In this document: positions 28,519 to 37,713 of the stretch, one piece after another
Numbering within the stretch: position 1 is the stretch's first letter
How the letters are laid out: each line of letters starts with the position of its first letter
Origin: Pseudomonas helleri
GTDB taxonomy: Bacteria > Pseudomonadota > Gammaproteobacteria > Pseudomonadales > Pseudomonadaceae
Length of the DNA: 64,000 bases
Reading direction: 5' to 3'
NCBI RefSeq assembly: GCF_009600315.1
Contig: NZ_WIWC01000010.1
Coordinates: 1 to 64,000 of the forward strand
Translations under genes and position numbers: made by a program
Notes under the pieces: model-generated
What the model was told of the DNA's origin: nothing
Databases searched by the model: none
Seen by the model: the letters and a program-made list of their open reading frames with translations, nothing else

Positions 28519-28552
28519 AAAAAGCCCCGCATTGTTCAATGCGGGGCTTTTT
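28519..28552. terminator. Bidirectional terminator between the hypothetical gene and fadD1
   Basis: AAAAAGCCCCGCATT, loop GTTC, AATGCGGGGCTTTTT. The long stem with A and T runs can stop both convergent genes. Confidence 0.93.
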
Positions 28553-28566
28553 CATTTCCAGGCCGT

Positions 28567-30258
28567 TTACTTTTTCAGGCCCAGTTTTTTCAGTTCTTCG
28601 TCACGCAACTCTCGTCGCAAGATTTTGCCTACGTTGGTCGTTGGCAAACTGTCACGGAATTCGACGATTTTGGGGGATTTATACGCGGTCAGGTTAGCGC
28701 GCATGTGAACCATCACCTGATCTTTGGTCAGGGTCATGCCGGGTTTGACCACTATAAAGACCTTGATCAGCTCACCGGTTTTTTCATCCGGAATACCGAT
28801 CGCCGCCGATTGCAGCACGCCCGACAACGACGCCATGACGTCTTCCAGCTCATTGGGGTACACGTTGAAGCCCGACACCAGAATCATGTCTTTCTTGCGA
28901 TCAACAATACGCATGTAGCCGTCAGGTTGAATGATGGCAATGTCCCCGGACTTCAACCAACCTTCGCTGTCCATGATCTCGGCGGTTGCGTCAGGACGCT
29001 CCCAATAGCCTTTCATCACTTGCGGACCTTTGATGCACAGCTCACCCGCTTCACCCAATGGCAATTCTTCACCGGCATCGTTGATGACTTTGCACAGCGT
29101 CGACGGCATCGGGATACCGATGGTACCGATCTGAATATTCTGTATCGGGTTGACCGACACCACCGGGCTGGTTTCGGTCATACCGTAACCTTCGCAGATC
29201 TCACAACCTGTGACGGTCTTCCAGCGTTCCGCCACTGACAACTGCAAGGCCATCCCGCCCGACAAGGTCACTTTGAGCGACGAGAAGTCCAGCTTGCGGA
29301 ACGCTTCGCTATTGCACAGCGCCACAAACAAGGTATTGAGCCCGACAAACCCGGTGAACTTCCACTTGGACAGTTCTTTAACCATCGCCGGCAAGTCACG
29401 CGGGTTGCTGATCAGAATGTTGTGGTTACCCAGCAACATCATTGCCATGCAATGAAAGGTGAATGCGTAGATGTGGTAAAGCGGCAAGGGCGTGATCAGG
29501 ATTTCGCAACCTTCATTCAGGTTGGACCCCATCAGCGCCTTGCACTGCAACATGTTGGCGATCAGGTTGCGATGGGTCAGCATCGCGCCTTTAGCCACAC
29601 CTGTCGTGCCGCCGGTGTATTGCAGTACGGCAACGTCACTGCTGAGCGGGTTGGCTTCACTGACCCGCTGGCCCTGCCCCTTGCTCAGCACATCGTTGAA
29701 CTTGATGGCATTGGGCAGGTGGTACGCCGGGACCATCTTTTTCACGTATTTAATGACGCTGTTGATCAACACACGTTTGAAGGGCGACAGCATGTCGGCC
29801 ACTTCCGTGACAATCACATATTTGATCGAGGTCTGCGGCACGACCTTTTCGGCCAGATGCGCCATGTTCGCCAGGCACACCAACGCTTTGGCGCCGGAGT
29901 CATTGAATTGGTGTTCCATTTCCCGCGCGGTGTACAGCGGGTTGGTGTTCACCACGATCAAGCCGGCGCGGATAGCTCCGAACACAGCGATCGGGTATTG
30001 CAGCAAGTTAGGCAACTGCACAGCGATACGGTCGCCGGGTTGCAGGTCGGTGCGCTGTTGCAGATAAGCAGCAAAGGCGCCGGACTGTTCGTAAAGCTCG
30101 CCGTAGGTGAGCGTTTTACCCAGGTTGCTGAATGCCGGCTTATCAGCGAAGCGCTCGCAAGACTGGCGCAACACCGATTGAACATTAGGGTACTCGTCAG
30201 GGTTGATTTCGGCAGCAATCCCAGCTGGGTACTTATCCTTCCAAAAGCTTTCAATCAT
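28567..30258 (-). CDS. fadD1: Long-chain fatty acid-CoA ligase FadD1
   Basis: The 563-residue AMP-forming acyl-CoA synthetase activates long-chain fatty acids at the inner face of the membrane. It has the ATP-binding P-loop YTGGTTGVAKGAMLTHRN (about 213-230), the adenylate motif GYGMTETSP, and the FACS signature in DIAIIQPDGYMRIVDRKKDMILVSGFNVYPNELE. It is followed to the right by a close paralogue (30612-32300), the same tandem order as fadD1-fadD2 in P. aeruginosa, and that is the basis for the number. GAGGAG lies 11 bases upstream. Confidence 0.92.
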   Translation of the reverse strand: MIESFWKDKYPAGIAAEINPDEYPNVQSVLRQSCERFADKPAFSNLGKTLTYGELYEQSGAFAAYLQQRTDLQPGDRIAVQLPNLLQYPIAVFGAIRAGLIVVNTNPLYTAREMEHQFNDSGAKALVCLANMAHLAEKVVPQTSIKYVIVTEVADMLSPFKRVLINSVIKYVKKMVPAYHLPNAIKFNDVLSKGQGQRVSEANPLSSDVAVLQYTGGTTGVAKGAMLTHRNLIANMLQCKALMGSNLNEGCEILITPLPLYHIYAFTFHCMAMMLLGNHNILISNPRDLPAMVKELSKWKFTGFVGLNTLFVALCNSEAFRKLDFSSLKVTLSGGMALQLSVAERWKTVTGCEICEGYGMTETSPVVSVNPIQNIQIGTIGIPMPSTLCKVINDAGEELPLGEAGELCIKGPQVMKGYWERPDATAEIMDSEGWLKSGDIAIIQPDGYMRIVDRKKDMILVSGFNVYPNELEDVMASLSGVLQSAAIGIPDEKTGELIKVFIVVKPGMTLTKDQVMVHMRANLTAYKSPKIVEFRDSLPTTNVGKILRRELRDEELKKLGLKK

Positions 30259-30291
30259 GGAAGCCCACTCCTCAGCGTCGCGAATTCTTCA

Positions 30292-30306
30292 CCGCATTTT
30301 ATGCGG
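30292..30306 (-). promoter_or_regulatory. Leader hairpin and A-rich motif before fadD1
   Basis: CCGCAT-TTT-ATGCGG is a perfect 6-bp hairpin 33-48 bases before the fadD1 start. Just upstream of it on the minus strand is AAATAATAA, which fits the AANAANAA Hfq/Crc pattern. No function is proven. In the rest of the 353-bp fadD1-fadD2 gap I see only the fadD2 terminator. Confidence 0.3.
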
Positions 30307-30553
30307 TTATTATTTGTTTGATTTTTGTAGTTGAAAACCGTGGCTTTTACTTACCGAGAAGTCACAAAGCGCGCCGAGAGTAGCAGCTTTGCCAGAAGTC
30401 GACTAGAGCCAAAAAGGGGCATCAGCGTCACCAACATGACTGTAGGACAATCCTAAGTCACTATTAGTGCAACTACTCTATAAATGCTTTCTGGCTTTGT
30501 TCAGGCCACGTATACAGGCACTCCAAATGAATATTCCCCGCTATTTGATAGCC

Positions 30554-30593
30554 AAAAAAAAATCGCCCGACTGCTTGAAGCAGCCGAGCGATA
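30554..30593 (-). terminator. Rho-independent terminator of fadD2
   Basis: Read on the minus strand, ATCGCTCGGCTGC pairs with GCAGTCGGGCGAT (with G-T wobbles) and is followed by a run of nine T. It lies 19 bp after the fadD2 stop. Confidence 0.85.
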
Positions 30594-30611
30594 GCTAAAA
30601 CAACAGAGGTA

Positions 30612-32300
30612 TCAGGTGATATCGCGCAGCTCTCTACGCAGGATTTTGCCCACGGGTGTCATGGGCAAACTGTCGCGAAGCACAATAAGTTTAGGGACTT
30701 TGTAGCCGGTGAAATTGTCTTTGCAATAGGCTTTGAGTTCTTCGACACTCACCCCGCCAGCGCGCGCGACAACAAACAATTTCACGGCCTCGCCGGTGCG
30801 CTCGTCCGGCACGCCAATAACCGCGCAACTCGCCACCTTGGGGTGGGCCATGACGATGTCTTCGATTTCGTTGGGGTAGACGTTGAAGCCAGAAACAATG
30901 ATCAGGTCCTTTTTGCGATCAACGATGCGCACAAAACCATCAGGGTCAATGACAGCAATGTCTCCCGTTTTAAACCAACCTTCGGCATCCAGAACTTCAG
31001 CGGTCGCCTCGGGATTTTGCCAATAGCCTTTCATCACTTGGGGGCCTTTGATGCATAGCTCGCCACGCTCGCCAAGGCCCAGATCGGTGCCAAAGTCGTC
31101 AATGACTTTCATGGCTGTGCCTGGAACCGGGGTACCCACCGTCCCGCTTCTGGCCAGAGCGCCGCACGGGTTGCAGCTGGCAGCAGGTGAGGTTTCGGTC
31201 AAGCCGTAGGCTTCAACGATGCGGCATCCGGTGAGCTGTTCCCAGCGATCCGCCGTCGCCTTGACCAGAGCCGTGCCACCCGAGTTGGTGATTTTAAGAC
31301 CGGAGAAATCCAGTGTTTTAAAATCCGGATGATCCATCAGCGCCACAAACAACGTGTTGAGCCCCAGAAACGCGGTAAACCGCCAGTTCTTCAGCTCCTT
31401 GATGAACCCTTTAATGTCGCGCGGGTTGGTGATCAATATATTGTGGTTGCCCGTGACCATCATGCCCATGCAATTGGCCGTGAACGCATAGATGTGATAA
31501 AGCGGCAGCGGCGCCACCATGATCTCGCAGCCTTCCTGGAGAATCGGCTGACCCTGAGCATCATGCTGGGATAAGCATGCCCGTATCTGCTGCATGTTGG
31601 CGACCAGGTTGCCATGAGTCAGCATCGCACCTTTAGGTAACCCGGTGGTTCCACCCGTGTATTGCAGTACGGCGGTGTCCTCCAGGGTGACGGGTACGGG
31701 ACGAAGAACCTGCCCTCTTCCCTCATGCAAAACCTTTTTGAAGCTAATGGCTTGGGGCAGTTGGTAGGCTGGCACCAGCTTTTTCAGCTTGTCGACCACC
31801 AGGTTTGTAATCCAGCCTTTAGCCGCGGGCATCATGTCGCCCATTTTGGCTTCAATCAGGTAGTCGATCGGGGTGCTTTGCAGCACGTCCTGAACACGCT
31901 TGCCGAACATGTTCAAATACACCAGCGCACGCACACCCGCACTTTTAAACTGATGCTGCATTTCGCGCGAGGTGTACAGCGGATTGGTGTTGACCACGAT
32001 CAGGCCCGCGCGCAGGGCACCAAATACGGCAATCGGGTACTGCAACACGTTGGGCATTTGCACGGCGATACGGTCGCCAGGCTTGAGGTCTGTGTGGTTT
32101 TGCAGGTAGCCGGCAAAGGCCGCGCTGTGACGTTCCAGTTCGCCATAGGTAAGCGTCACGCCCAAGTTGCTGAATGCCGGACGATCTGCGAACTGTTTGC
32201 AGGAGCGCTCAAATACATCAACGACCGATGCAAAGGCCGTCAGATCTATGTCCTTAGGTACACCGGCGGGACGTTTGTCATTCCAGAAATCAGGTTCCAT
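30612..32300 (-). CDS. fadD2: Long-chain fatty acid-CoA ligase FadD2
   Basis: The 562-residue paralogue of FadD1 has the same motifs: YTGGTTGLPKGAMLTHGN, AYGLTETSPAASCNPCG, and GDIAVIDPDGFVRIVDRKKDLIIVSGFNVYPNEIE. It has its own terminator and is separated from fadD1 by 353 bp, so the two are probably regulated separately. The ATG at 32300 (MEPDFWNDKRPAG) is preferred, with AGAGG upstream; the frame is open to 32348. It is divergent from the hydrolase gene, as in P. aeruginosa. Confidence 0.92.
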   Translation of the reverse strand: MEPDFWNDKRPAGVPKDIDLTAFASVVDVFERSCKQFADRPAFSNLGVTLTYGELERHSAAFAGYLQNHTDLKPGDRIAVQMPNVLQYPIAVFGALRAGLIVVNTNPLYTSREMQHQFKSAGVRALVYLNMFGKRVQDVLQSTPIDYLIEAKMGDMMPAAKGWITNLVVDKLKKLVPAYQLPQAISFKKVLHEGRGQVLRPVPVTLEDTAVLQYTGGTTGLPKGAMLTHGNLVANMQQIRACLSQHDAQGQPILQEGCEIMVAPLPLYHIYAFTANCMGMMVTGNHNILITNPRDIKGFIKELKNWRFTAFLGLNTLFVALMDHPDFKTLDFSGLKITNSGGTALVKATADRWEQLTGCRIVEAYGLTETSPAASCNPCGALARSGTVGTPVPGTAMKVIDDFGTDLGLGERGELCIKGPQVMKGYWQNPEATAEVLDAEGWFKTGDIAVIDPDGFVRIVDRKKDLIIVSGFNVYPNEIEDIVMAHPKVASCAVIGVPDERTGEAVKLFVVARAGGVSVEELKAYCKDNFTGYKVPKLIVLRDSLPMTPVGKILRRELRDIT

Positions 32301-32486
32301 TATTTTTATCCTCTTGCCTGAGCGTGTCTGGACATATAGCACCAGCACTAAATGCGAAGCTAATGGACGGTATCAGTTATCCCGGAGCTGGCAAATACAG
32401 CGAACTTCACCATTTACATCTTGAATCGTATTACTGTGCCAAAGCTCTTCAGTGGCTTGGCGTTAGCCCCGTGCAAAGGAAGCACC

Positions 32487-33431
32487 ATGAACCCTAATAC
32501 GTTGTGGCTGGACGCAAATGACCGCACCGCTCTCTTTGTTAATCAGTGGCTGCCAGAGGGCGCGCCCAAAGGCATAGTGTTGCTGGCCCACGGCATGGCC
32601 GAACACAGCGGTCGCTATGGTCGCTTGGGCACTGCACTGTGTGAGGCGGAGTGGGGTCTATACGCGCATGACCAGCGAGGTCATGGCAAAACGGCGGAAC
32701 ACCACACCCAAGGGCATTTCGCGGATGAAGGGGGGTGGTCCGCAGTAATCAGCGATGTGGGCACCTTGCATCAGCACATCGCCCAGAACCACCCTGGTGT
32801 GCCGGTCTTTTTACTGGGCCATAGCATGGGCAGTTACATAGCTCAGGCCTACTTAATGGCTCACAGCGACCGTTTACAGGGTGTCATTCTCAGCGGATCA
32901 AACTTCCAGCCAGTCGCGCTGTACCGCGCCGCCAGCCTGATCGCACGGTTCGAACGTAGGCGACAAGGCGCTAAAGGCCGCAGCGCTCTGATCGAATGGT
33001 TGTCTTTTGGCTCCTTTAATAAAGCATTCAAGCCCAATCGCACCCCTTTTGATTGGCTCAGCCGTGATCCGGACGAGGTCGATGCTTATGCACGCGATCC
33101 ACTTTGCGGGTTTCGCTGCACCAACCAGCTGTGGGTAGATTTGCTCGACGGCTTGCAGCAAATCAGTAAAGCGTCCAATCTCACTCGGATTGATTGCGAC
33201 TTGCCATTGCTGGTGATCGGTGGCGTTTGTGACCCGGTCAGCCAAGGCAAGCGTCTTGAAGATCTGGCCAACGCGTTACGCAGTGCGGGCAGCCAGCACT
33301 TGCAACTCAATCTTTACCCTCAGGCACGGCACGAATTGTTTAATGAAATCAACCGCGATGAAGTCACCGCAGAGATGATTCATTGGCTCGATCAAGCGTT
33401 GGGCCACCCACGTTGCCTACGCAATCAATAG
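32487..33431 (+). CDS. Alpha/beta hydrolase, monoacylglycerol lipase/lysophospholipase type
   Basis: The 314-residue serine hydrolase has the oxyanion-region motif LLAHGMAEHSGRYG, DQRGHGKTAEH, the nucleophile elbow FLLGHSMGSYIAQAY (Ser about residue 117), the acid in GGVCDPVSQG and the catalytic His in YPQARHELFNE. This is the PldB/monoglyceride lipase pattern. Release of fatty acids beside two acyl-CoA ligases is a sensible pairing. The ATG at 32487 has AAAGGAAG upstream. It probably forms an operon with the enoyl-CoA hydratase 64 bp downstream. Confidence 0.87.
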   Translation: MNPNTLWLDANDRTALFVNQWLPEGAPKGIVLLAHGMAEHSGRYGRLGTALCEAEWGLYAHDQRGHGKTAEHHTQGHFADEGGWSAVISDVGTLHQHIAQNHPGVPVFLLGHSMGSYIAQAYLMAHSDRLQGVILSGSNFQPVALYRAASLIARFERRRQGAKGRSALIEWLSFGSFNKAFKPNRTPFDWLSRDPDEVDAYARDPLCGFRCTNQLWVDLLDGLQQISKASNLTRIDCDLPLLVIGGVCDPVSQGKRLEDLANALRSAGSQHLQLNLYPQARHELFNEINRDEVTAEMIHWLDQALGHPRCLRNQ

Positions 33432-33495
33432 CCACCTCAGTTTTTTAAATAATCTGCATTTTGAAATTAAACACTCGTCACAGGACATGCGCTAG

Positions 33496-33966
33496 ATGAC
33501 TCAGGTTACCAATACACCGTACGAAGCCCTCGAAGTCGGCCAGACCGCCAGCTACAGCAAAACCGTCGAAGAGCGCGATATTCAGCTATTTGCTGCCATG
33601 TCCGGCGATCACAACCCGGTGCATCTGGACCCTGAATTTGCAGCGGCCACCATGTTCAAAGAGCGCATCGCTCATGGCATGTTCAGTGGTGCCCTGATCA
33701 GCGCTGCTGTGGCGTGCGAACTGCCTGGCCCCGGCACGATCTATGTCGGCCAGCAAATGACCTTTCAGAAACCGGTAAAAATCGGTGACACCTTGACCGT
33801 GCGTCTTGAAATTCTGGAAAAACTGCCGAAATTCCGCGTGCGCATTGCGACCCGAGTTTTCAATCAACGCGAAGAAATCGTGGTGGATGGTGAAGCCGAG
33901 ATCATCGCCCCACGCAAACAACAGACGGTGAAACTACCCGTGTTGCCAGCGATCAGCATTGGCTGA
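33496..33966 (+). CDS. phaJ1: MaoC-type (R)-specific enoyl-CoA hydratase
   Basis: The 156-residue hot-dog-fold protein contains the R-hydratase catalytic pattern SGDHNPVHLDPEFA (Asp and His five apart) and GMFSGALISAAV. These enzymes turn trans-2-enoyl-CoA from beta-oxidation into (R)-3-hydroxyacyl-CoA, a monomer source for polyhydroxyalkanoate. Its place after the lipase gene and beside fadD2 matches the P. aeruginosa locus of phaJ1, which is the basis for the symbol. A terminator follows. Confidence 0.8.
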   Translation: MTQVTNTPYEALEVGQTASYSKTVEERDIQLFAAMSGDHNPVHLDPEFAAATMFKERIAHGMFSGALISAAVACELPGPGTIYVGQQMTFQKPVKIGDTLTVRLEILEKLPKFRVRIATRVFNQREEIVVDGEAEIIAPRKQQTVKLPVLPAISIG

Positions 33967-33977
33967 CAGGCGGGCAT

Positions 33978-34008
33978 AAAAAAACGCCGGCTAACCGGCG
34001 TTTTTTTT
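33978..34008. terminator. Terminator after phaJ
   Basis: AACGCCGG, CTAA, CCGGCGTT with eight T on the right and A7 on the left, so it may serve both the hydratase gene and the convergent gene at 34022. Confidence 0.92.
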
Positions 34009-34021
34009 AATCAGCGACGAC

Positions 34022-34489
34022 TCAAGACTGAGAACGTACCTGATTGCGAAGCGCTTTCACCTGATCGTGGTTGCGTTGCACACCATGGTATTGGCGCTCT
34101 ACAAGATCACGAATATTAAGCAGGTTGTGTTCGTTAATTTTTTCAATGGCTTTTTCATAGGCCTTGAGCGCATGGTCTTCTCCGCGCTCGGCTTCATTGA
34201 GGATGGCTTTGTCATCTTTTCCGGTAAAGATCGACTTCACATCTACCCAACGGCGATGCAGATCACCTGCAACACTGGTGCTGGTTTCAGGGTCACCGCC
34301 TAATTGGCGCACCTGAGCCTGAAGCTCGGCAGCTGCAGTGGCGCAGTCCGCAGAACGCTGGGCAAAGAATGTTTTAAGCTGTTGATCTTTGACGTCTTCA
34401 GCACAGGATTTAAAACCCTCCTGACCGTCTTTACTGGTTTCGATCAAATCGTTCAGGACGCTAATGGCTTCTTTATTGAGGTCAGTCAT
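34022..34489 (-). CDS. PA2169-family four-helix-bundle protein (DUF2383)
   Basis: The 155-residue, highly charged, fully alpha-helical protein (EGFKSCAEDVKDQQLKTFFAQRSADCATAAAEL; ERGEDHALKAYEKAIEKI) is of the DUF2383/PA2169 family with a ferritin-like four-helix topology. It is cytosolic. Family members are stress or stationary-phase induced; function unknown. An AAGGA Shine-Dalgarno sits before the ATG. Confidence 0.85.
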   Translation of the reverse strand: MTDLNKEAISVLNDLIETSKDGQEGFKSCAEDVKDQQLKTFFAQRSADCATAAAELQAQVRQLGGDPETSTSVAGDLHRRWVDVKSIFTGKDDKAILNEAERGEDHALKAYEKAIEKINEHNLLNIRDLVERQYHGVQRNHDQVKALRNQVRSQS

Positions 34490-34696
34490 TGTTCAATTCC
34501 TTACACAGTTGAGGATCGTGCAATAGAGATTGCACGGGCTGTGCCAGTTTTCGTTAAAAATAAAACCTTTATAAATCAATAAGTTAAATTTATATCAAAA
34601 TCTGTATCCGGTTTATTTGCATGAACTGTCAATTGGCCCTCATGCAGAATGCCTGTATTTTTCACTTCAACGCTTCGCGTACCTGAAGGCTGTGGC

Positions 34697-34933
34697 ATGA
34701 CCCCTGAAACGCTCGAACTGCTGGTGACCCGCGAAATGCCCTTCGGCAAATACAAAGGCCGGATAATTGCCGACCTGCCGGGCCAGTACTTGAACTGGTT
34801 TGCTCGCCAAGGGTTCCCCCACGGCGAACTCGGCGGTCTGCTCGCCCTGATGCAAGAGATTGATCACAACGGTTTGTCGGACCTGCTCGACCCGTTACGC
34901 GCCAAACACGGAAAACCCAAACCTCGCCACTGA
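34697..34933 (+). CDS. DUF3820-family small protein
   Basis: The 78-residue protein has the DUF3820 pattern MPFGKYKGRIIADLPGQYLNWFARQGFPHGELG, found in proteins annotated as putative quorum-sensing-regulated virulence factors and in exonuclease-associated modules. Function is unknown. The ATG at 34697 has GAAGG upstream. The stop is 12 bp before the class V aminotransferase gene, so they are likely cotranscribed. Confidence 0.82.
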   Translation: MTPETLELLVTREMPFGKYKGRIIADLPGQYLNWFARQGFPHGELGGLLALMQEIDHNGLSDLLDPLRAKHGKPKPRH

Positions 34934-34945
34934 TAGAGCTGACTC

Positions 34946-36133
34946 ATGCCAAGGATTGATGAAAACGCCCGCGACGAAGACTTCTGGCACGCCATCGCCG
35001 AGCGCTACGACGTAGCCCCCGGCCCGATCAATCTGGAAAACGGCTACTTCGGCCGAATGACCCGCGGGGTTGCGCAGGACTATCAGCGCAATATCGACTT
35101 TATTAACCGCAGCAACTCGGTGCATGTCCGTCAGCAGTTCGATAACACCCAGAGCCTTGATATCCGTAATCAACTGGCTGAACTGCTGGCCGTAGAACAT
35201 GACAGCATTGCCCTCACCAATTGTGCTTCTGACGCACTGCAATCACTGATCCGCAACTACAACGGTTTGCAACCCGGCGACCAACTGCTGATAAGTGATC
35301 TGGAATACCACAGCGTTGAATACGCCATGCGCTGGGTCGCCCGGCAACGTGGGCTCGAAGTCATCGAAATAGTCCACGCGCATCCAGCCACCTATGAACA
35401 CCTGGTGGCCAGTTATCGCGATGCCTTTGAGCGATACCCCCGCATCAAACTGATGGCCCTGACTCACGTTACCCACCGCACAGGGCTCGTGATGCCGGTA
35501 GAGGCGATTGTGCAAGCGGCTAAAGAACACGGGGTCGACGTGATTCTGGATGGCGCCCACGCCTTGGGCCAGATTGATTTTGATCTAAAAGCGCTGGGGA
35601 TCGCATTCGCAGGTTACAACCTGCACAAATGGATAGGCGCGCCGCTCACCCTGGGCTTTATTTACATCGACCCGCACCGTCTTGCCGATATTGACCCGGA
35701 CATGGGCAGTGAGCGTTATCCAGAGCCGGATATACGCACTCGCGCACCTTATGGCACGGGCAATATGCCGGCATGGTTGACCCTGCCCAAGGTGCTGCAG
35801 GAGCACAAGGATCTGGGCGGGTCGACAGCAAAAGGCGTCCGCCTTAACTATCTGCGCGACCTTTGGGTGAATGAGGCTCGCCAGTTGCCCGGCATTGAAG
35901 TGCTGGTGCCGGATGATCCTCGCCTGCAATGCGCAATTACGTCACTGCGGTTCACCCGCCTACAGGATCAACAACCGATAGTGGATCGCCTGCTCAAGGA
36001 CTACAACCTCTTTACCGTGGCCCGAGACGGATCAGCCTGTGGCAGCTGTATTCGGATTACGGTGGGCCTGGCCACGTCGGTGGATGACATTAACCAGTTA
36101 ATCAAGGCGCTGCGGGAATTGGCGCAGGGGTAA
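34946..36133 (+). CDS. Class V PLP-dependent aminotransferase-fold protein
   Basis: The 395-residue protein is of the class V family (cysteine desulfurase/isopenicillin N epimerase-like). The Schiff-base lysine is in YNLHKWIGAPLTLGF and the PLP-binding aspartate is in VDVILDGAHALGQID. NCASDALQSLI near residue 93 is the phosphate-binding region. DGSACGSCIRITVGLA near the end contains cysteines, but there is no desulfurase active-site loop. The epimerase-like branch is the best guess and the substrate is unknown. Confidence 0.82.
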   Translation: MPRIDENARDEDFWHAIAERYDVAPGPINLENGYFGRMTRGVAQDYQRNIDFINRSNSVHVRQQFDNTQSLDIRNQLAELLAVEHDSIALTNCASDALQSLIRNYNGLQPGDQLLISDLEYHSVEYAMRWVARQRGLEVIEIVHAHPATYEHLVASYRDAFERYPRIKLMALTHVTHRTGLVMPVEAIVQAAKEHGVDVILDGAHALGQIDFDLKALGIAFAGYNLHKWIGAPLTLGFIYIDPHRLADIDPDMGSERYPEPDIRTRAPYGTGNMPAWLTLPKVLQEHKDLGGSTAKGVRLNYLRDLWVNEARQLPGIEVLVPDDPRLQCAITSLRFTRLQDQQPIVDRLLKDYNLFTVARDGSACGSCIRITVGLATSVDDINQLIKALRELAQG

Positions 36134-36134
36134 A

Positions 36135-36233
36135 GCCCCTCACCCTAACCCACTTCCAAAGAGAGAGGGGACTGGAAGCAAACGCCACGATTGTGCTCCC
36201 TCTCCCTCTGGGAGAGGGTTGGGGTGAGGGCTG
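36135..36233. repeat. Palindromic intergenic repeat (CCCTCACCC type)
   Basis: The ends are inverted: GCCCCTCACCCTAACCC at the left, and GGGTTGGGGTGAGGGCT at the right. An inner CCCTCTCCC-TCT-GGGAGAGGG hairpin lies at 36198-36218. This widespread bacterial repeat is known from many gammaproteobacterial genomes. It starts right after the class V gene. Confidence 0.7.
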
Positions 36234-36248
36234 CGTTATTAACGGACA

Positions 36249-36284
36249 AAAAAAAGGTGCGCCGACCAAGCGCACCTAAAAACC
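36249..36284 (-). terminator. Terminator of the zwf-pgl-eda operon
   Basis: On the minus strand AGGTGCGC and GCGCACCT pair around TTGGTCG and are followed by eight T, 30 bp after the eda stop. Confidence 0.88.
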
Positions 36285-36313
36285 GTAGAACATGCAACAC
36301 AACAATTACGCAA

Positions 36314-36982
36314 TTACTGATCCAGCAGCGCCAACGCCTCAGCCGTGCATTCTTGAATACGCGCCCAGTCACCGTTTTTGATCCACTCGCTGTCAAGCAT
36401 CCAGCTGCCACCCACGCACATCACGTTTTTTAACGCCATGTAGCTGCGGATATTGGCCGGGCTCACGCCGCCCGTCGGGCAGAACTTAACTTCGCCAAAC
36501 GGCCCTCCCAGCGCCTTGATGGCCGCTACACCGCCACTGACTTCAGCCGGGAACAATTTGAAACGGCGATAACCCAAACCGTAGCCTTCCATAATGCCGG
36601 ACGCATTGCTGATACCCGGCAGCAGCGGAATATCGCTGGCGACACTGGCTTCGAGCAGGTCTCGGGTAATGCCTGGCGTCACAATAAACTGCGAGCCGGC
36701 TTCTTCGGCCGCCGCCAGCATGTGACGATCCAGCACCGTACCCGCCCCGGTAACCAGTTCTGGCCGCTGCTCACGCAACACACGAATCGCCTCCAGGCCA
36801 AACTGGGAACGCAAGGTGACTTCAAGCGCGGTCAGACCACCAGCAGCCAGCGCATCGGCCAAAGGCAGGATGTCCTGCTGACGGGCGATAGTGATGACCG
36901 GAAGGATGCGTGCCTGTGCACACAGTTGGTCGATCAGGGCGACTTTCTCCGCCATCGAAACGTTCGCAGTTTTTATTGTCAT
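36314..36982 (-). CDS. eda: KDPG aldolase Eda
   Basis: The 222-residue cytosolic TIM-barrel aldolase cleaves 2-keto-3-deoxy-6-phosphogluconate to pyruvate and glyceraldehyde-3-phosphate. The Schiff-base lysine is in RFKLFPAEVSGG. EVTLRS and PTGGVSPANI (phosphate site) are typical. The ATG at 36982 is preferred; a start nine codons earlier (37009) would overlap the pgl stop. It is the last gene of zwf-pgl-eda. Confidence 0.95.
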   Translation of the reverse strand: MTIKTANVSMAEKVALIDQLCAQARILPVITIARQQDILPLADALAAGGLTALEVTLRSQFGLEAIRVLREQRPELVTGAGTVLDRHMLAAAEEAGSQFIVTPGITRDLLEASVASDIPLLPGISNASGIMEGYGLGYRRFKLFPAEVSGGVAAIKALGGPFGEVKFCPTGGVSPANIRSYMALKNVMCVGGSWMLDSEWIKNGDWARIQECTAEALALLDQ

Positions 36983-36999
36983 GGCAGCTGATCCTTGGC

Positions 37000-37713
37000 T
37001 CATGGGCACCAGTAAATCTCTAACGTAGGTTGCAGAAAGGCACGAATTGGCAAGGCTGCTACATCAGTGCCCGCCAGCGCGTCATTAAGGGTGTTCAACT
37101 TGGACTGCCCCTGAATCGACAGCACTTTGTTCTTTGCGCTCGCCAACAGACCAAGGCTCATGCTCAAGCGTTGGTGCGGCACGGTCGGCGCCAGCATTGG
37201 CCAGCAGCGACGCGGATTAGCCACGTCCAAGGCATCGGCCAGGTTTGGACTGTTCGGGAACAAGGACGCGGTATGCCCGTCATCGCCCATGCCCAAAATC
37301 AGCACATCAATCGGCGGCAACTCGGCCAACAAGCGATCCGCTTGCTCGGCAGCGTCCTGAAGTGTGTTGGCCGCGTTGTACAGCCCCACAAACCGTGCTT
37401 TCGCCGCAGGGCCCTGGAGCAAATGCTTTTTAAGCAGGCCAGCATTGCTGTCGTCATGCTCAACCGGCACCCAACGCTCATCCGCCAGACTGACGACGAC
37501 TTTGGACCAATCAACCGGTTGCTTGATCAGGCTCTGGAAAAACGCTACCGGACTGCGCCCTCCAGACACCACCAATGTTGCTACCCCTTGACCAGCGATG
37601 GCCTCATTCAATTGAGCCGCCACCGTTTTTGCCAGTTCATCAGCCAATTGGGCCGGAGTTTTGAACGTATGCGCATGCACACCTTCTGGCAGTTTCAAAT
37701 CAGATATCGCCAT
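37000..37713 (-). CDS. pgl: 6-phosphogluconolactonase Pgl
   Basis: The 237-residue enzyme (DevB/SOL family) hydrolyses 6-phosphogluconolactone made by Zwf. It shows [31 protein letters not shown] and [14 protein letters not shown]. The ATG at 37713 has GGAGG 8 bases upstream and overlaps the end of zwf by 14 bp, so translation is probably coupled. eda follows after 17 bp. Confidence 0.95.
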   Translation of the reverse strand: MAISDLKLPEGVHAHTFKTPAQLADELAKTVAAQLNEAIAGQGVATLVVSGGRSPVAFFQSLIKQPVDWSKVVVSLADERWVPVEHDDSNAGLLKKHLLQGPAAKARFVGLYNAANTLQDAAEQADRLLAELPPIDVLILGMGDDGHTASLFPNSPNLADALDVANPRRCWPMLAPTVPHQRLSMSLGLLASAKNKVLSIQGQSKLNTLNDALAGTDVAALPIRAFLQPTLEIYWCP

